A DNA stretch of 64,000 nucleotides from SZUA-442 sp963759175 (GTDB lineage: Bacteria > Actinomycetota > Acidimicrobiia > Spongiisociales > UBA5794): NCBI GenBank assembly GCA_963759175.1, contig CAVWXP010000010.1, positions 310,001 to 374,000 on the forward strand. Direction: 5' to 3'. The stretch's first letter is position 1; every line of letters begins with the position of its first letter. Position numbers and translations under genes: made by a program. The notes below the pieces were generated by a model. It was not told the DNA's origin. It saw nothing but the letters and a program-made list of their open reading frames with translations, and made no database searches. Shown here piece after piece: positions 54,370 through 62,606 of this stretch.

Positions 54370-56115
54370 TCAGCTGCAGCGTTTTCGGTCGATGAAGGCC
54401 CTGAATTCAGCCATTGGTAAGGAGTTGAGCACCCTGCTCACGGGCACCCAGCCCTTGCGTGCCTGGGCTACGCCCCATCGGATGTTGGCGAGTTCTGAGG
54501 TGTGGTGCGCATCGGTGGAGATGGCCACCATGAGGCCCTCGACCTCCATCGCCCGGCGGATCAACGGGGCCGCCAGGTCGAGCCTGTGGAGGTGGGAGTT
54601 GATCTCGATCGCCGTGCCCGTTTCGGCCGCTGCAGAGAAGACGGTGGGCGCATCGAACTCCACGCCCGGTCGATGTCCGATCTTGCGACCGGACGGGTGG
54701 CCGATGACGTTCACCGCGCGATGGGCGATGGCAGTGAGGAGGCGGTTCGTCTGTTCGGCCTCGGACAGATCGAAGTGCGAGTGGATGGATGCCACACCGA
54801 AGTCGAACACCTCGAGGAACTCGTCGTCGTAGTCGATGCTGCCGTCGGCACCGATGTTGAGCTCGGCGCCATGGAGGATCACGAGGTCGTCGAATCGCTC
54901 ACGCTGGCTTTCGATCTCGACTCGCTCGGCGAGCACCTCGTCGCGCGACAAGCCGTTGATGGCGAGATCCTCTGCATGGTCGGTCACGGCCACGTACTCG
55001 AGGCCACGGGCATGGAGCGCATCGAGCATCTCGGTCATGGTCGACCGCCCATCGCCCGACCAAGTCGTGTGGACGTGGAGGTCCCCCCGGATGTCCGCGA
55101 CCGTCAACGGTGCGGGGAGCCTCGCGTCGAGGGCGGCGGTGATCTCCCCCGCCCCTTCACGCACCTCCGGTGTGATCCACGGCAGGTCGAGCGCTGCGTA
55201 GATCTCCTCCTCGGTCCTCGAAGCGACGACCCGGCCGGATTCCACCACCGACAGGGAGTACTCGTTGAGGGTCCACCCCCGCTCGAGGCTGCGTTGCCGC
55301 AACTCGATGTTGTGCGTCTTCGAGCCGGTGAAGTACATGAGCGCCGCTCCGAACGCTGACTCCTCGACGACCCGCAGATCCACCTGGATGACGTCGTCCA
55401 TGACGACGGATGCCTTTGTGGTACCCGATCCCAGGACAGCGGTCACGCCGGGCATGCCCACGAACATCGCCATGACCTCCGCCGGGACGTCCGACACGAC
55501 GAGGATGTCGATGTCGCCGATGGTCTCCTCGAGCCGGCGCAGGCTTCCGGCATGGTCGACGGTTGCACACAGGCCGCTCTCCTCGAGGTCAGCCACGATC
55601 CTGCGTGCGATGGCCATGGCATCGAAGATGGGCGTGCGCGAGTCGGCCCCATGGATTCCGAGCAGCTCGATGGAAGCGGCGATCTTCTCCTCCGACTTCT
55701 TGCCCAAACCCGGGAGCGAACGCAGCTGCTCGTTGGCGATCGCCGCTCGGAGTCCCTCGACGTCCGTGACGTCGAGGTGGGTCTGGAGCGCAAGCACCGT
55801 CTTCGGACCGAGACCGGGGATGCGCATCAGGTCGAGCATCGAAGGTGGAAACCGTTCCTTGAGGCGCTCGACCTTGTCGATCCTGCCGGTTTCGCAGAAC
55901 TCGATCACCTTGCGAGCCGTGCTGTCGCCGATCCCCTCTATCGCCTTCAGCTCGCCCAGTGTCAACCCCGCAACGGTCTCACTCCTGGCGTTGATCGCGT
56001 CGATGGCCTTGTCATAGGCACGCGTCCGAAACGACTGGCTCTGACCGTCCTCGAGCTGGGTGTATGCGACGAGTTGCCTGAGGGCCGCGACGATCGATGC
56101 GTTCGAGGGTCTCAC
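54370..56115 (-). CDS. polX: Family X DNA polymerase with PHP domain
   Basis: The 581-residue protein has the helix-hairpin-helix repeats (GELKAIEGIGDSTARKVIEF, IPGLGPKTVLAL, LPGLGKKSEEKI), the polymerase palm with GDIDILV and VDLRVVEE carrying metal Asp residues, and a C-terminal PHP domain (DLHVHTTWSGDG, VTDHAEDLA, HGAELNIG, INSHLHRLDL, ISTDAHHTSEL). PolX repairs gapped DNA and the PHP domain is a nuclease. The GTG at 56115 overlaps the stop of the antiporter gene by four bases (GTGA), so the two are translated together. Confidence 0.92.
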   Translation of the reverse strand: MRPSNASIVAALRQLVAYTQLEDGQSQSFRTRAYDKAIDAINARSETVAGLTLGELKAIEGIGDSTARKVIEFCETGRIDKVERLKERFPPSMLDLMRIPGLGPKTVLALQTHLDVTDVEGLRAAIANEQLRSLPGLGKKSEEKIAASIELLGIHGADSRTPIFDAMAIARRIVADLEESGLCATVDHAGSLRRLEETIGDIDILVVSDVPAEVMAMFVGMPGVTAVLGSGTTKASVVMDDVIQVDLRVVEESAFGAALMYFTGSKTHNIELRQRSLERGWTLNEYSLSVVESGRVVASRTEEEIYAALDLPWITPEVREGAGEITAALDARLPAPLTVADIRGDLHVHTTWSGDGRSTMTEMLDALHARGLEYVAVTDHAEDLAINGLSRDEVLAERVEIESQRERFDDLVILHGAELNIGADGSIDYDDEFLEVFDFGVASIHSHFDLSEAEQTNRLLTAIAHRAVNVIGHPSGRKIGHRPGVEFDAPTVFSAAAETGTAIEINSHLHRLDLAAPLIRRAMEVEGLMVAISTDAHHTSELANIRWGVAQARKGWVPVSRVLNSLPMAEFRAFIDRKRCS

Positions 56116-57044
56116 AACGAGGCGAGCACGTAGACGACGAACAAGGCGATGAGAGCGAAGCCCTCGGTACGTGAGATGACCTGCCTCGTGAAGGCGAACA
56201 ACCCGGCGAATGCCCCGACTCCGAGCATCAGCATCAGCAGCAGGGGCGAGACACCCATGACCTCACCGGGCCCGATGATCGCTGCGAGGCCCGCGACGCC
56301 GAGCGAGTTGAAGATGTTGGATCCGAGGACATTGCCGAGGACGAGGTCGCTGTGCCCCCTTCGTGCCCCGGCCAGCGCGGCGGACAACTCGGGGAGGCTC
56401 GTGCCGACACCGGTGATCATCCCCATGAACACGACGGAGAAGCCGAGTTCGGTGCCGATACCCTCGACTCCGATGAGCAGCTGCTGGCCGGCAACGATCG
56501 TGGCGACCAATGCCACGAAGCCGTAAAGGGCCTCGATCCACACCCGCTTCGGATCTGCATCGATCTCACCGAGCTCGTCGTCGTCAGGAGCGGGATCCTC
56601 CCGGGCCCACCGCACCAGGAGGACGATGGCCACTCCCATCCCTGCGACGAGGACGAGCCCTTCGATGCGGCTCGCGAATCCGCCGAACAGGACGACGGTC
56701 AGGGCCGTCACACTGATGAACATCAACAACCCCTCGCGCCGGACGATGCGACGCTGGGTCGACACTGTGGCGAGGAGGGCGGCGAGTCCCAGTACGAGGC
56801 CGATGTTCGCCGTGTTCGAGGCGACGACGTTGCTCATCGCAAGGCTGATGTTCCCTGACGATGCCGCGAGTCCCGACACCACGAACTCCGGCACCGAAGT
56901 CCCGAATCCGACGATCACCGCTCCGATGATCACGACCGAGATGTTGAGGACCTTGGCAATCCGGATCGCCGAGATGACGAGGCGGTCGGCGGCGATGATG
57001 AGGACGACGAGGCCCGCCACGAGCCGGATGATGTCGAGTGCCAC
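56112..57044 (-). CDS. Sodium/calcium exchanger-family antiporter (YrbG-like)
   Basis: The 310-residue membrane protein has about ten helices in two alpha-repeats. The hallmark motifs are GFGTSVPEFVVSG (first half) and GVGTSLPELSAAL (second half), each with the ion-binding Glu. An acidic cytoplasmic loop (DPAPDDDELGEIDADP) separates the halves. The GTG at 57044 follows GGAGG by eight bases. It probably exchanges calcium or another cation for sodium or protons. Confidence 0.9.
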   Translation of the reverse strand: MALDIIRLVAGLVVLIIAADRLVISAIRIAKVLNISVVIIGAVIVGFGTSVPEFVVSGLAASSGNISLAMSNVVASNTANIGLVLGLAALLATVSTQRRIVRREGLLMFISVTALTVVLFGGFASRIEGLVLVAGMGVAIVLLVRWAREDPAPDDDELGEIDADPKRVWIEALYGFVALVATIVAGQQLLIGVEGIGTELGFSVVFMGMITGVGTSLPELSAALAGARRGHSDLVLGNVLGSNIFNSLGVAGLAAIIGPGEVMGVSPLLLMLMLGVGAFAGLFAFTRQVISRTEGFALIALFVVYVLASL

Positions 57045-57107
57045 GAGCGGTACCTCCGACGCAGGATGCTACGCCGACGCCATCCTCTGGACACCATCGA
57101 AGCTCGC

Positions 57108-57113
57108 TAGGCT
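57108..57113 (+). promoter_or_regulatory. Leaderless -10 box of nhaA
   Basis: TAGGCT ends nine bases before the ATG at 57123. Confidence 0.45.
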
Positions 57114-57122
57114 TTCGCATCT

Positions 57123-58541
57123 ATGGCGACTCCTTCTCAGGAGAAGATCCACGAAACCTGGCTGCACTCGTCGCGGGTGCTCCCCACCCGGTTCATCCGG
57201 CCCCTGATCGAGTTCACGCGCATCGAGGCTGCCGGCGGCATCGTGCTGCTCATCGCGGCCCTCGTGGCCCTCGTGTGGGCCAACTCCCCGTGGTACGAGA
57301 GCTACTTCAACCTCTTCGACGCCCACATCGAGCTCAGCGGCTGGGTCATCCACATCGACGAGTCCCTCAAGCACCTGATCAACGACGGGCTGATGGCCGT
57401 GTTCTTCTTCGTGGTCGGCCTCGAGATCAAGCGGGAACTGGTCGTCGGCGAGCTGAACTCGGTGAAGAAGGCCGCGCTGCCTGCCATGGCCGCCCTCGGC
57501 GGCATGGTCGTCCCTGCGCTGATCTTCGTCGGGTTCGTGGCCGGCGGTGAGCCCGATGCGATCAGCGGCTGGGGGATCCCGATGGCCACGGACATCGCGT
57601 TCTCGGTCGGCGTCGTCGCCCTCCTGGGTTCGCGGGTGTCGATCGGCGCGAAGCTGTTCCTCCTGGCGCTGGCGATAGTCGACGACATCGGTGCCATCGC
57701 CGTCATCGCCGTGTTCTACACGGACGACATGAACTTCGCATGGCTGGCGGCTGCTGTCGTCGGCATCGTCGTCACCTATGCAGCGAGGCGTGCCGGTGTC
57801 CAGAATCTCGCCATCTACGTGCTCCTTGCATTGTTCATCTGGTACGGATTCCTCGAGTCCGGCGTCCATGCAACCATCGCAGGGGTGATCCTCGGCCTGA
57901 TGACGCCGGTTCACGCTCGATACACCGACGAGCAGTTCCGCCAGAAGGCCAAGCAGGTCCTCGACCGCTGGGACACCAACCGGGCATCCCCCCATGCAGC
58001 GGAGCGCCTCGATCAGGACGCGCTCGAATTGGCAGCCGTCGCCACCGCATCAGTGTCACCGCTCGATCGCCTCGAGCACATGCTCCACCCATGGACCTCC
58101 TTCGTGATCGTTCCGCTGTTCGCCCTCGCGAACGCAGGTGTGAGGTTCATCGGTGGCGAGGAGGCGTTCCTCGAGACACTGTTCAGTCCGGTGTCCCTCG
58201 GTGTCGCCGTCGGCCTCGCGCTCGGCAAGCCGATCGGGATCACCGTGGCGACCTGGATCGGACTCAAGCTGAACATGGGTGTCCTGCCTCGCCGGACGAC
58301 GATGCGCACCGTCGTCGGACTCGGAGCATTGGCTGGCATCGGCTTCACGGTCTCGCTGTTCATCACCGAGTTGGCGTTCCGCGAATCCCTCTTCGGGGAC
58401 GAGGCAAAGATCGGCATCTTCTTGGGGTCGGCGATCGCCGGGATCGTGGGATTCCTCATGCTGCGGTCGATCAAGTCCCCCGAGCAGGAGTTCACCGAAG
58501 CCGCCGAGCGCCTCGCCGAGGCCGGGGAACCGATCCCCTGA
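57123..58541 (+). CDS. nhaA: Na+/H+ antiporter NhaA
   Basis: The 472-residue protein has the NhaA signature: EAAGGIVLLIAALVALVWAN, VGLEIKREL, GWGIPMATDIAFSVG (Asp 157, matching Asp133 of E. coli) and LAIVDDIGAIAVIA (Asp 187 and 188, the Na+ and H+ site). It lacks the unusual domains of fused forms. The C-terminus is a short acidic tail. It exports sodium in exchange for protons, mainly at alkaline pH. Confidence 0.93.
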   Translation: MATPSQEKIHETWLHSSRVLPTRFIRPLIEFTRIEAAGGIVLLIAALVALVWANSPWYESYFNLFDAHIELSGWVIHIDESLKHLINDGLMAVFFFVVGLEIKRELVVGELNSVKKAALPAMAALGGMVVPALIFVGFVAGGEPDAISGWGIPMATDIAFSVGVVALLGSRVSIGAKLFLLALAIVDDIGAIAVIAVFYTDDMNFAWLAAAVVGIVVTYAARRAGVQNLAIYVLLALFIWYGFLESGVHATIAGVILGLMTPVHARYTDEQFRQKAKQVLDRWDTNRASPHAAERLDQDALELAAVATASVSPLDRLEHMLHPWTSFVIVPLFALANAGVRFIGGEEAFLETLFSPVSLGVAVGLALGKPIGITVATWIGLKLNMGVLPRRTTMRTVVGLGALAGIGFTVSLFITELAFRESLFGDEAKIGIFLGSAIAGIVGFLMLRSIKSPEQEFTEAAERLAEAGEPIP

Positions 58542-58598
58542 TCCGAGCAATCGGACGGGACTCGGAACACGGCTCCCACTCTCCGCGTTGGGGATGCC

Positions 58599-59387
58599 GT
58601 GACGGACACCCCCAACCCACTCGCTGCTGGCGCCCGGATGCTGCGGGCGCGCCGTCTCCGGTCACCGAGGCCGAGCGGTGCCGGCCGTGTCGAGCACGAC
58701 CTGCTCGCCTCGGTCCTCGGCGACCTCCTCGACGGGGGGATCCTGACGCTGCGCGACAACGCCGCAACCCTCGAGGAGTATCGAGCCACTCTCAGCTCGA
58801 TGTCGCCTGACACGCTTGCACCGGCAGAGGCGCTTGCGTACTGGGTGAACCTCTACAACGCCGGCGCACTCCTCGCCGCCGAACGTGCCATCGCAGAAGG
58901 CGCCTCATCAGTGCTGCGCGTGCCCGGTGCCTTCTCGAGACGCGATCTGGTCATCGACGACGAGGCCGTGTCCCTCGACGACATCGAGCACGGGAAGATC
59001 CGCCGGTTCGGCGATCCCCGGATCCACGGAGCCCTCGTATGCGGGTCGGTGTCGTGTCCGACCTTGCGCGGCGAGCCGTTCACCGGGGACAGCATCGACC
59101 GACAGCTCGATCACCAGATGCGGGCATTCGTGGTATCGGGAGGAGCCCGTGTCGACCGATCCCGCAACGTCGTCGAACTCTCGAGCATCTTCCTGTGGTA
59201 CGGCAGGGACTTCACACGACCCGACCGGATGCCCTCCTTGCGGCCCGAGCACCCGGGGCGCGTCCGGGACACCGTCGCGTGGTGGATGGAGGAGGACGAC
59301 CGAGCCTACGTGCGTGAGTGTCGACCCCGGGTGGCGTTCATGTCCTACGACTGGGGCCTGGCATGCACGGTGTCTCCTGCTCGGTAG
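58599..59387 (+). CDS. DUF547 protein
   Basis: The 262-residue protein has the DUF547 pattern: ALAYWVNLYNAGALLAAERAI, a Cys pair in GALVCGSVSCPTLRGEPF, and SSIFLWYGRDF. DUF547 is related to cysteine-peptidase-like folds; the conserved Cys, His and Asp could form an active site, but none has been shown. The GTG at 58599 lacks a strong ribosome site. There is no signal peptide, so it may be cytoplasmic. Confidence 0.85.
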   Translation: MTDTPNPLAAGARMLRARRLRSPRPSGAGRVEHDLLASVLGDLLDGGILTLRDNAATLEEYRATLSSMSPDTLAPAEALAYWVNLYNAGALLAAERAIAEGASSVLRVPGAFSRRDLVIDDEAVSLDDIEHGKIRRFGDPRIHGALVCGSVSCPTLRGEPFTGDSIDRQLDHQMRAFVVSGGARVDRSRNVVELSSIFLWYGRDFTRPDRMPSLRPEHPGRVRDTVAWWMEEDDRAYVRECRPRVAFMSYDWGLACTVSPAR

Positions 59388-59425
59388 ACGTCGATGGGGG
59401 CCGTGAGGTCCCAATGGCGACAGCG

Positions 59426-60304
59426 TCACACGCCGACGGTTCGGGTGCCGGTCCTGCCCTCGTGGATGCGACGCTCGGCCAGCTCGAGGTACTCGCGTGA
59501 CAGGTCGTAGCCGACGAAATGTCGATCACCCTCCACGGCCGCAACCGCCGTCGTGCCCGAGCCCACGAAGGGATCGAGCACGAGATCGCCACGGAACGTG
59601 TACAGCTCGATGAGCCTGCGGGGCAGTTCGACGGGGAATGGCGCCGGATGCCCGACACGTCGGGCGGACTCGGGGAGGATGTCCCAGATCGAGACGGTGG
59701 CGTCGAGGAACATGTCCTTGCCGATGGTGTCCTCACCCTGCCGCTGGCGCGCGTACGAACCCTTGGAGGCGACGATGACGTACTCGTGGAGATCACGCAG
59801 CGTCGGGTTCTTCGCCGAGCGCCACGATCCCCAGGCACACGACCCACCAGCCGACTTTGCCTTCTGCCAGATGATCTCGCCGCGCAGGTCGAAACCGATC
59901 TCGGTGAGGGCACTCGCCACATACTGGTTCAGGGGCATGTACGGCTTGCGGCCGAGGTTGGCAACGTTCACGGCGACACGACCGCCCGGTTCGAGCACCC
60001 GGAACGTCTCCGTGAACACCCGGTGGAGCAGCGCGAGGTATTCGTCGATGTCGAGGTCGTCGTCGTAGTCCTTCCCCACGTTGTACGGCGGTGAGGTGAC
60101 CATCAGGGCAACGCAGTTGTCGGGGATCTGATCCATCGACTCGGACGATTGGCAGAAGAGCTGGTCGATGATCGCGGCGGGCGGATCGACGACGACGCCG
60201 AGATCGCCCTCGGTGCGCCGCTGGGTCATGCGTCGGGCGTAGAAGTCAGAGGCATCGTGCCCCTCGCGTTTACCCGCGCCGAAACTGGCCGTACTCGTTG
60301 CCAC
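59426..60304 (-). CDS. Orphan beta-class DNA methyltransferase
   Basis: The 292-residue protein has motif IV TSPPYNVGKDY (Ser 71 to Tyr 74) before motif I DPFVGSGTT (about residues 244-252), the order of beta-class N4-cytosine or N6-adenine methyltransferases. The SPPY version of motif IV is commoner in N4-cytosine enzymes, but by sequence alone the base is not certain. No restriction endonuclease gene is beside it. The GTG at 60304 follows AGGAGG by five bases. It is divergent from the MFS gene with a long inverted repeat between them. Confidence 0.85.
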   Translation of the reverse strand: MATSTASFGAGKREGHDASDFYARRMTQRRTEGDLGVVVDPPAAIIDQLFCQSSESMDQIPDNCVALMVTSPPYNVGKDYDDDLDIDEYLALLHRVFTETFRVLEPGGRVAVNVANLGRKPYMPLNQYVASALTEIGFDLRGEIIWQKAKSAGGSCAWGSWRSAKNPTLRDLHEYVIVASKGSYARQRQGEDTIGKDMFLDATVSIWDILPESARRVGHPAPFPVELPRRLIELYTFRGDLVLDPFVGSGTTAVAAVEGDRHFVGYDLSREYLELAERRIHEGRTGTRTVGV

Positions 60305-60341
60305 ATCGCCTCCTGCCGCGGAACCGTACCAGCCACCTCTC

Positions 60342-60395
60342 CCGTTCTTGCGTAACTGGCATCCACCCGTGCGGATACCAGTTACGCAAGAACGG
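60342..60395. repeat. 18-bp perfect inverted repeat between methyltransferase and exporter genes
   Basis: The arm CCGTTCTTGCGTAACTGG (60342-60359) and its exact complement (60378-60395) flank an 18-base spacer; four more pairs form inside after one mismatch. It lies 38 bases upstream of the methyltransferase GTG and six bases before the exporter -10 box, covering that promoter's -35 region. It could be an operator, a cruciform, or a hairpin in the leader of the methyltransferase. Confidence 0.75.
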
Positions 60396-60401
60396 AACGA
60401 G

Positions 60402-60407
60402 TAGCGT
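60402..60407 (+). promoter_or_regulatory. Leaderless -10 box of the MFS gene
   Basis: TAGCGT ends seven bases before the ATG at 60415. The right arm of the inverted repeat sits just upstream. Confidence 0.45.
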
Positions 60408-60414
60408 CGGTGCG

Positions 60415-61722
60415 ATGGTGTCCGCCGACCAACCCCGCTCGATGCGGCCGTTCTTCGTGGTGTGGCTGGGTCAGCTCGTGTCGGTCACGGGGACCACCAT
60501 CACCGCTTTCGGACTCCAGATCTATGTGTTCACGGAGACCGGGTCCGTGACCCAACTGACGTTCGTCGCACTCGCCTTCGTGACCCCCGCCCTCGTGCTC
60601 GCACCCCTCGCGGGATCGGTCGTCGACCGCTACGACCGCCGAGTCGTGATGCTCGTGGCCGACGCGTGCGCAGGAGCCGCCACCCTCGGACTGTTCATCG
60701 TGTGGGCCACGGGTGCACTCGAGCCGTGGCACATCTACCTCGCCACCGCCGTGGGATCGTCGGCCAACGCGTTCCAGGACCCGGCGTGGATGGCCGCGGT
60801 TCCCCTCCTCGTGCCGAAGGACCAGCTCGGGCGCGCCAATGGACTCGTGCAGCTCAACCAGGGCCTGTCCTTCGTCCTGGCTCCTGCCATTGCCGGGGCA
60901 CTGCTCGCCCTCGGAGGACTCGGACCGATCCTCATCATCGACGCGGCGACGTTCGGCATCGGCGTGGCCACCCTCGCCCTCGTCCGATTCCCCGGCTACG
61001 AACGCACAGCGGAAGCGGACAGGTCGGTGTGGCAGGACTCGATCTCGGCATGGCGATACCTGCGCATACGGTCGGGTCTCCTCGGGCTCCTGATCATCTA
61101 TGCAGGTGTCAACTTCATGCTCTCGGCGACCAACGTGTTGGTCATCCCGCTCATCGTGTCGTTCTCGACGGAGGCAGCAGCCGGAGCCGTGCTGTCCATC
61201 GCAGGGCTCGGTGCCGTGATCGGTAGCCTCGCTGTGGGCGTCCTCGGGACCCCCAAGCGGCTCGTCGCCGCCATCATGGGGGGCATTGCGGCGAGCGGCA
61301 TCCTCGTGAGCCTCGTCGGCATCCGCGAGTCGATCGTGCTGATCGGGGTCGCCGCAACCCTCCTGCTGTTCCTCAACCCGATCGTCAACAGCTCGAGCCA
61401 GGTGATCTGGCAGACCAAGGTGGAGGAGGGCATGCAGGGTCGTGTCTTCTCCCTCCGACGCATGCTCTCGAGTGCGGTGTCACCCCTTGCGATCTTCATC
61501 GCCGGTCCCCTCGCCGACCAGGTCTTCGAGCCGATGCTCGCCGACGACGGTGCGCTCGCCGACACCGTCGGGACGATCATCGGGACGGGCCCCGGGCGCG
61601 GTATCGGCTTCATGTACGTACTCGGCGGGATCGGTGTCATCGGGATCGCGATCGTCGGTTGGCTGGCCCCACGGGTGCGCAACATCGAGACGGAGCTCCC
61701 CGACCTCGCGGGACGGGGCTAG
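60415..61722 (+). CDS. MFS exporter (EntS-like)
   Basis: The 435-residue protein has about twelve helices, the MFS loop motif DRYDRRVVMLVAD after helix 2, and the pattern FQDPAWMAAVPLLVPKDQLGRANGL, typical of the EntS/MefA group of exporters. The loop between the halves is short. The substrate could be a siderophore or drug; no biosynthetic gene is nearby. Its stop shares the tetranucleotide CTAG with the stop of the convergent pheA gene. Confidence 0.9.
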   Translation: MVSADQPRSMRPFFVVWLGQLVSVTGTTITAFGLQIYVFTETGSVTQLTFVALAFVTPALVLAPLAGSVVDRYDRRVVMLVADACAGAATLGLFIVWATGALEPWHIYLATAVGSSANAFQDPAWMAAVPLLVPKDQLGRANGLVQLNQGLSFVLAPAIAGALLALGGLGPILIIDAATFGIGVATLALVRFPGYERTAEADRSVWQDSISAWRYLRIRSGLLGLLIIYAGVNFMLSATNVLVIPLIVSFSTEAAAGAVLSIAGLGAVIGSLAVGVLGTPKRLVAAIMGGIAASGILVSLVGIRESIVLIGVAATLLLFLNPIVNSSSQVIWQTKVEEGMQGRVFSLRRMLSSAVSPLAIFIAGPLADQVFEPMLADDGALADTVGTIIGTGPGRGIGFMYVLGGIGVIGIAIVGWLAPRVRNIETELPDLAGRG

Positions 61723-62544
61723 ATCACAGCGGCCTTGTAGCTCCCGAGGTTCAGGACGGCAGCGGCGTTCGCGGGAGGAGGATCGAGGACCTTGTCCAGC
61801 CCCTTGGGCCCGGGTTCGTGGACGAGGTCGATGAAGAAGCGGTAGTTCCACGCCACGCCGGCGGGACGGGACTCGATGCGCGTCAGGTTGGCGCCCCGCA
61901 AGCCCGAGCTCGGTGAGGATCAATGCCAGCGACCCCGGTGTATGCGATCCGGTGACGACGATCGTGGTCTTGTCGTCGTCCTCGTCGACCTCGGGTTCGC
62001 CGACGTGGAGGACGACGAACCGTGTGGTGTTGTGGTCGCGGTCGAGGACGTTGTCGAGGAGGACGTCGAGGCCGAAGGCCTCGCCGGCTCCTGGCGGTGC
62101 GAGGGCGCCGACGGTGGGATCGCCACCCTCGGCTACCTGGCGGACGGCACCCGCGGTGTCATGGGTCGGAACCGCCTCGATGCCGAGCTCGAGCAATGCG
62201 TACTCGGCCTGGGCGAGCGCCTGGGGGTGGGACCGCACCTCTCGTATGTCTGCGAGCACCGCTCCCGGGAGGCCGTGGAGCGTGTGGCGAACCTCCACCA
62301 GATGCTCCGCGAGGATCGAGAACCGCACATGGCGCTCGTCCCCTGGCAGTCGGTCGAGCACCGGAAGCACCGAACCGGTCGTCGAGTTCTCGACGGGCAC
62401 CACCAGTCGATCGATGCCGTCGTGTTCGAGCGCGTCGAATGCCGCGGCGAAACTGGCGAAGCCGACGAACTCACCCGAGGGGAAGAGCTCGCTGGCCGCC
62501 CGGTAGCTGTAACTGTGGGTCTCGCCCTGGAATCCGATGCGCAT
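61719..62544 (-). CDS. pheA: Prephenate dehydratase, with one frame change
   Basis: The 274-residue corrected protein makes phenylpyruvate for phenylalanine. The catalytic domain has the family motifs with a divergent start (GFQGETHSYSYRAA), VPVENSTTGSV, and HNTTRFVVL. Then comes a regulatory ACT domain with PGSLALILTELG and ESRPAGVAWNYRFFIDL. The dehydratase part is in one frame to about 61905 and the ACT end in the +1 frame, implying one extra base near 61900. The ATG at 62544 has TACCTT six bases upstream, so it is probably leaderless. Confidence 0.88.
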
Positions 62545-62606
62545 GGATGCAAGGTAGTCAACGAGTCGATGACATCGGCTGGCGAGAGGCGCAACCCACG
62601 ACGTGA

